In this document: positions 58,080 through 64,000 of the stretch, in pieces
How positions within the stretch are numbered: the stretch's first letter is position 1
Layout: every line of letters starts with the position of its first letter
Source of the DNA: Epiperipatus broadwayi
Taxonomy: Eukaryota > Onychophora > Udeonychophora > Euonychophora > Peripatidae
Assembly: GCA_028023455.1 (NCBI GenBank)
Contig: JAQFVV010012447.1
Location: 122,001 to 186,000, forward strand
Reading direction: 5' to 3'
DNA length: 64,000 bases
The notes under the pieces: model-generated
Databases searched by the model: none
What the model was told of the DNA's origin: nothing
Seen by the model: the letters and a program-made list of their open reading frames with translations, nothing else
Position numbers and translations under genes: made by a program

Positions 58080-60292
58080 AATCTTAAAATGCCTAATTTT
58101 TCTGATGAAATGTTTTATTATAAAAGTATTGATTGCACCATATAACAATCTTCAGGTCTAAAACTTTTGTTATCATTTGACAGAGGTTTAATTACTTTTA
58201 CAATATGATAAAACTGTGGGATTGAATTATTAGTTGATACTAAGTGAAATCATACTCAAGGAATGCTTATGGTCATGTGACTATTAAGACATATTTATTT
58301 AGCCATTGAGCTTTTTAGAAAACTCATGTACAGCAAATTGAAGTTTTAATATGATTGCCGCCTTTTCTTCATGTTTAAAAATGACAATTGACCAAATAAT
58401 CAAAATATTTGGAAATATTGGGCAGAGTACTTAATAATTTTAAACACTTTAGAATAAAATCTCATTAGTATGTCAATGTAAAATTTATATTTGTTGTAGA
58501 TTTCACAGAGAGAAATCATTTAAAAAAATGATAAAGGTATTATTAACCAAGATAATCTAAATGTAAATGCTCTTAAAATTAGAGCGAAAATATTTTTGTA
58601 AATTGAGTTTTAAAATGCTTTTCAATCAATTTTGATAGTGTGGAAAATTCATATATATGCAAAAATATATAGTTTCTGGATTCAATGACATTCCATTTGG
58701 AACATAATTTTCGAAAGCCCAAATGAAGAAATTAAATTAAAATCACAAAAAGAAAAAAATATATTGCAAGAATATGTAAATTTGGAAATATTTCTATCAT
58801 TTTCAAAAATTGTAAGCATTCTCTAAATTAAATAGAACTGTGAAAACCTTCTGGGGTTGTGTGCATCATATATAATTATAATGGTCCTGAGGATTTGGAT
58901 GATTAGTGTTTAATAATAAAGAAAGATAACTTTAAAATCATATGATTTATATCCATATAACTCAGAAATAATACAAATTAAGAAGAAAATATAATTTAGT
59001 TTCATCATAAATAATACAAATGATCAGGTTAGACTATGCTCATACAAATAGCTTCATCATAAATAATACAAATGATCAGGCTATGTTCACACAAGTATTA
59101 TAAAACCTTGGACACTTTTCCAGACCATTAAACCACTCCTAATTAACTGAAAAGAATTTAGATCCTCTATGGATTCAGAATTCATGCTGGTTTAAATCAG
59201 GATGTCACCTGACTACTGGGAAATCCATGGGAAAAATTTATACACTGTCAACATTTTACAGTACATTGTTCAAATATTTATAATATATACATTATCATCC
59301 TCACTAGTCAAAGTTTAAGCAATTTTTCTTATTACCTACTCTATGCTTAATAGTTTAATAACCATATTCTTGCTTTAGTTTATTTATCTTCTTCATTTCA
59401 CAATCTTAGTTCCTCTATAGATAGCTAATTTATCAATCACACTAGAATTTGAAAATAAATAAATTTCCTCTTCTCTTTTATTTTGGAAACCTAGGGTTGG
59501 GACAAGGGTTTGAACTCAATACTCTACAATATATACACCCACAAAATTGTCATATCTCACATTGTTTTCAAATAATGGACAAGTTCAGATTCCATCTTAT
59601 CTAGATCAGATAAAGCATTCATCACCATGAAATAGATAAAACATAACCAATGGCAAGAACAGGTCAATGGGCAATGATGCTCACTGAATATGAATGTTTT
59701 CATTAAGAATGGGGATCTGGCAATAGTCATTTTGAAGATATGATTAAAAAACTACTGTCACAAAGCCGAAAGACAGAATTCATATTCTCCAATACATGTT
59801 CTGCGGAGAGCTACTGTCAAACCTGAACAGCAATATACATAATCTCCAGAGAACTATTGTCACAAAGCTGAAAGATGGAATCTCCGTTTTCCAGACAATA
59901 GCAGTCAAGCTAAATGGTTGACATAGTGAGATAATTCCAAGTTTAGGCCTAGAAGTTGCTAGAATCAAATATTGGTGCAAGGCAAACTGTCATAGTACAG
60001 CTGGAATAGTCAATGGACTTACAAAGCAGGATGGCCAAGGGCAATTGCAGTCCCCTTTTCCATAGTTCATCTCAAAACTAGGAGCTATACTTCAACAATA
60101 GTAGCAGGCAGAATATAATCATTGTATAATATATTGTAAATACAAAAATATTTATTTTCATATTTTCTATTAAATATAATATTAGAAATATATTTACACA
60201 TGTTTGCATTTACATGAGTCTGTGATTATTAAATCACACTATATAATCCAGACAAAACACAACAGTAACAAAATAGCTTTCCCAGCATTGAC

Positions 60293-61060
60293 TTGAAAAA
60301 CCAATTTCCTTTAAGATTTATTTTTGACTTTATAGGTGTTATGGAGGGTATTTCTAGGTTCTTGAATAATTTTTTAAAACAATTTGTTGACTTTAGTCAT
60401 TACACAGATTCTTCTTTTGAGGCTTTTGATAAAATTAATAATTTTAAAATGGAAGGTAATTGTGTATTTTGGTAGTTTGGATATTGAGAATATGCATCAA
60501 TCTATTAATAGATTAAGCAATATCGATGTTCTTATAACTCTGTTGATTATACATGGATCTTTGTCAAAAAATAAGATTAAAGTTATTAAAGATTTGCTTT
60601 TATTATTGGAAGATTCTATGTATTTTACTTATAATGATAATTTTTATAAGATTAAGGAGTGGATAATAGGTTATATTATTTCTCCTTTAATTTTTTCAGT
60701 TTATATTAATTATTTGGAAGAGAAAAATATTACTAAGAAATGTTTATATTTACAGTTATTAGATATGTTGATGATTGTTTGCAGTTGAAAATGATAAATT
60801 GAAAGAGGTGATAAATAAGTTTAATTGCTGTGATCCTGCTATAAAATATGTGATAGAAGAAGGGGGGTTAGATATTTTAAATTAAAATTTTTAGATCTAT
60901 TGGTGATTAGAAATGTAATGACTAATTGCTTGGTATGTAGTCATTATGTTAAGAGTAAAGAGTTAAGGTCTATAATTAAACCTGATAGCTATCAATCTGT
61001 ATCTCATAAAGTAGGTGCTTTAAGAAATTATTGTTATAGAAATAAGGATACTTGAGTATT
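60293..61060 (+). pseudogene. PLE reverse transcriptase (copy 1)
   Basis: The frame 60293-60475 gives a palm-region start (SSFEAFDKINNF). The next (60384-60788) gives SLDIENMHQSINRLSNIDVL, LLLLEDSMYFTYNDNFYKIK, a degraded G-x-P-M-G box (EWIIGYIISPLIFSVYINYL) and EEKNI. A further frame has a decayed Y-V-D-D (LLDMLMIVC) and then IEEGGLDILN-like and LSIIKPDSYQSVSHKVGALR (thumb). These motifs mark a PLE RT different from the element at 52591. It is broken by frameshifts, and an unrelated block begins near 61070. Confidence 0.75.
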
Positions 61061-61069
61061 AGTTTTGCA

Positions 61070-62340
61070 ATGTGGAGCATATATTAGACATGCTGCACCT
61101 TTTTACGTTTGAATCAATCTGAAGATAACTTTGTAATCTTATGATCTCAGGAAAATAATGTGTACACAGGTCTTGTATACAATATTTTTCTCAAGATTTG
61201 CAAAAAACTAACATGTACACATATCTTATACATGATATTTTCACAAGATTTACAAAGTTATTGGCAAGTTGAATGTGTATGTGAAAAGACGTAACATGCT
61301 CTACATTGCTGGACTAAAAATACCACTTTCACACAACTAGAAGTATAAAATATGGAGCAGAATTATATACAACTTTCACACAATTAAAAGTATAAAATTT
61401 ATAACAACAATAGTAAATGAAGTGAAATTTACATTTATAACAATAATAAAGATATATAAAATTGAGTAAGAAATCTATATTAAAAGGAATTGACTTTCAC
61501 ACTGTAAAATTTATAACAACCCTAAAGATATGAATTTCACACACATACAAAAAAGCTGATCTTAAAAGTACATTTTCTTGGTGCAAAAATATGAAATGCC
61601 ATTACTCTAATATCAAAATGTTATTTTAAATATGGACAAATAATCACTAAATTTTATTATTTTTTTAAATATTATTTACAAAAAAAACAAAATATACACA
61701 TACACTACTTACTGTCTAATATTTAACAGGAATTGTCATATTGAAACAAACAATTTGGCATTTACATTTTTGACATAAACCCCAAAATGGAGTTTTACTG
61801 AATACGTGATTGTGCAGTATATCGGCTGAATGGGATTTTCCACAGAAATGCAAATAAATGAAGAAAACCCAAAAAATTCACAAAAATAAAGAAATATAAA
61901 TTACATTTTTATTAACTTTTTATCCTGGAAGAAATTTTTTTTTATGTTGTTCAGTATGCAAATGAATGTGTCATCATAATCACAATTGGCATTAGGAAGT
62001 TACGAAAAGAAAATCCAAAGGACAAAAATGAACACTATATTTACTTACACACTTAAAATCAAATGAAGTCAAATAACTCAGAAGTAGAAATAACATAAAT
62101 ACTTGGATGAAGCAAAAATGTAATTGAAATAAAAACTGTTGTCAGAAAGAAATCTGGACAATAACTGAAAATGTTGAAATATCACACAAAAAAACACATT
62201 TTCACACAAGATTGGATAACATTGCAGGATTTATTTCATTTAAATTTGATGTGATTGCAGGATTACCCATTTATTGTGGAATGGAAAAAGGTGTACCATC
62301 TCTCCTACATTGCAGGACTAATACTCAGGTACCGAAAATA
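61070..62340. other. Unclassified insertion between PLE pieces
   Basis: Separates the RT at 60293-61060 from short PLE tail sequence at about 62345-62460 (TATTTGAGTGTTGATTACTC). The same tail follows the RT directly in copy 2 (63925). Contains short direct repeats (TGTACACAGGTCTTGTATAC against TGTACACATATCTTATACAT; CTTTCACACAACTAGAAGTA against CTTTCACACAATTAAAAGTA) and a TTGCAGGACTAA motif at both ends (about 61297 as TTGCTGGACTAA, and 62310). No protein recognised. Confidence 0.5.
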
Positions 62341-62469
62341 AGAGATTAAATAATTCTAGTGGAGTAGCTTTGTTCCAAAAAGGCAATTTTATAAAGATTA
62401 TTTGAGTGTTGATTACTCTGATAAATTTGTTAAAATTATTTTATTTAATAGTAATATTTTTAATGATAT

Positions 62470-63340
62470 TAGCAGGTGTGCCCAACATTTTAGAACCTAA
62501 GGGCTACTTTTTATTTTCCAAATAAATGGTGATCAACTAAATGAGAAAAAATTGAAATGAATCAATTTATAAATGAAATAAACAAATATCATTAAAATTC
62601 TAAACAAGTTTATTTAATGTGATGTTTGACATTGAATATTATTAAAAACAGCCAATCATAACCAGTTATTAAGATGATTTTCAGTCATATGAGTATGATA
62701 TTTAGATTTTATATAATTCATATGAGAAATTTCCAAGTTACCATATTAAATACTTCTGTGATTAGTACAGGTTAATTTTCTATAGTTTAAAAAATGGTGA
62801 CATAAAAAATGAAGTGATTGGTTAAAATTTCAAAAGAATATTTTGCAAAGTATTTCCAAATTCTTGGTAATCATGTTTCTATGTTTGACCTAATTTCTTC
62901 TCTCAAATTTGCATAATGCTTCAAATCTTTTTTATTAATTTGAGAAATCCACATTTTCAGTTTCATTTTAAATGTATCGATGGAACTAATCATGTCAATT
63001 ATTGTTTTGTTTTGTCTTTTAAAATCTAGGTTTAATTTAATTGTTAGATCTGTTAAAAATGCTAGCTTTTGCAGCCATATGTTGTTGTAAAGTAAAACAG
63101 CACGCTTGTTAAACCTTACTCAACCATCTGACTGGATTAGGAAGAATTAAGCCAATGTAATTTGCATCAATGCTAAAACAATCTTCTTTGCAGTGCTTTC
63201 AACCTAATTGAATTGATTATTTTAATAGTTATATTCATAACATCATCAAGGTTCAACATTTGATCGCATAATGATTGTTGATGAATTATGCGGTGGTATG
63301 AAATAAAATTAAGAAAGTAATTGGGTATTTGATAGTTTGG
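62470..63340. other. Spacer between the two PLE copies; nothing recognised
   Basis: A/T-rich sequence with AATAT- and TTAAT-rich runs. A gene-like name cannot be given to any frame here. Confidence 0.4.
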
Positions 63341-64000
63341 ATCTTTAGAATATGTATCAGTCTGTTAATAGATTAAGCAGTATGGATGTTCTTATGCCTA
63401 CATTGGTTAAACATGGATCTTTGGTCAAAAAATAAAATTAAAGTTATTAAAGATTTGCTTTTGTTATTAGAAGATTCTATGTATTTTACTTATAATGGCA
63501 GTTTTTATAAGATTAAGAACGGCTTGATAATAAGTTATATTATTTCTCTTTTAATTTGTTCAATTTATATTAATTATTTGGAAGAAAAAATATTATTAAA
63601 AATAATTATTTATATTTAAAGTTATATGTGGATGCTTGTTTGTTTGTAGATGACAATAATAAATTGGAAGAGTTGATAAATTACTTTAATTGTTTTAATG
63701 CTTTTGTAAAATATGTGGTAGAAAGAGGGAGGTTAGATTTTGTTAAATTAAAATTTTTAGATCTGTTGGGGATTAGAAATTTAAAGACTAATTGTTTGCT
63801 ATATAGTCAGTAATCCTTATATTAAAAGTAAAGAGTTAAGGCCTATAATTAAACCTGATAGCTATCAATCTATATCTCATAAAGTATCTGTCTTAAGAAA
63901 TTATTATTACAAAAATGAGATTAAATAAATATTTGAGTGTTGGCTACTCTAATAAATTTGTTAAAAGTATTTTACTATAAACTCATCAACATTTCTTTAA
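63340..64000 (+). pseudogene. PLE reverse transcriptase (copy 2), runs off the window
   Basis: Clearly homologous to copy 1 about 2.9 kb upstream: DSLDLXNMYQSVNRLSSMDV-like start, LLLLEDSMYFTYNGSFYKIK, ISYIISLLICSIYINYLEEK, then a better preserved CLFVDDNNKLEELINYFNCF (catalytic F-V-D-D), VVERGRLDFVKLKFLDLLGI and KPDSYQSISHKVSVLRNYYY. Several frameshifts remain. The element's tail continues to the right edge. Confidence 0.8.

Larger units (their letters stand above)
56829..60290. other. Downstream of exon 8: presumed intron, no exon recognised
   Basis: Exon 8 leaves in phase 2, so more coding sequence must follow. No convincing next exon was found to the window end. Contents: the tRNA-like fragment at 57535-57580 (A-box-like TGGCTCATTGAGTAG, B-box GGGTTCAATCC), the TIR element at 57662-58079, a two-unit repeat of about 50 bases at 59001-59095, and a less A/T-rich stretch at 59550-60110 with a short imperfect internal duplication (CTACTGTCACAAAGC at 59753, CTATTGTCACAAAGC at 59854). 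Confidence 0.5.

Overview
This is a eukaryotic, very A+T-rich stretch from what is most likely an invertebrate animal nuclear genome. I infer this from large introns with GT/AG boundaries, (TA)n microsatellites, tRNA-derived SINEs, an RTE-type LINE, and many Penelope-like retroelements (PLEs), some with hammerhead-ribozyme-like cores. I cannot place the lineage. Chelicerates and molluscs would both fit, but nothing here decides it. There is no bacterial operon structure, and almost every short open frame is a chance ORF or a relic of a mobile element.

The window appears to hold one host gene. Part of a plus-strand gene runs through at least 5007-56828. I reconstruct eight exons (5007-5254, 10745-10874, 23383-23615, 23769-23835, 23973-24208, 28323-28389, 49786-49978, 56740-56828) whose phases join without a stop, 1263 coding bases in all. 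They encode the C-terminal ectodomain and transmembrane helix of a type I membrane protein. The ectodomain has four related modules, three of them with a C-[DN]-C motif, separated by short linkers each carried on its own exon. The first linker has a furin-like RTKR site. Overall order and local sequence resemble the KIAA1549/UPF0606 (DUF3827) family. The 5' exons and the cytoplasmic tail were not found.

The introns are built from mobile DNA. By position: PLE fragments with a hammerhead-like core (7.9-9.6 kb); two head-to-head PLE arrangements (13.8-16.1 and 18.0-20.4 kb), the second split by a palindromic pair of tRNA-like SINEs; a duplicated 0.47 kb repeat (20.4-21.2 kb); a 2.06 kb solo-LTR-like element (26.0-28.1 kb); a minus-strand RTE LINE relic (31.3-33.8 kb); a minus-strand LTR element with a coiled-coil gag-like ORF (34.6-39.7 kb); a PLE GIY-YIG fragment ending in a (TA)n tract (46.3-47.4 kb); a 350-bp repeat array with one inverted unit (47.4-48.9 kb); and an RTE LINE relic (about 51.85-56.23 kb) holding a 2.0 kb PLE, a 0.6 kb repeat and a SINE, each flanked by a direct target repeat. 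Downstream of the last exon are a 418-bp TIR element (57.7-58.1 kb) and two copies of another PLE (60.3-64.0 kb). Several foldback (MITE-like) elements are scattered through the introns.

All calls were made by eye. Element edges are approximate unless a target-site repeat is given.
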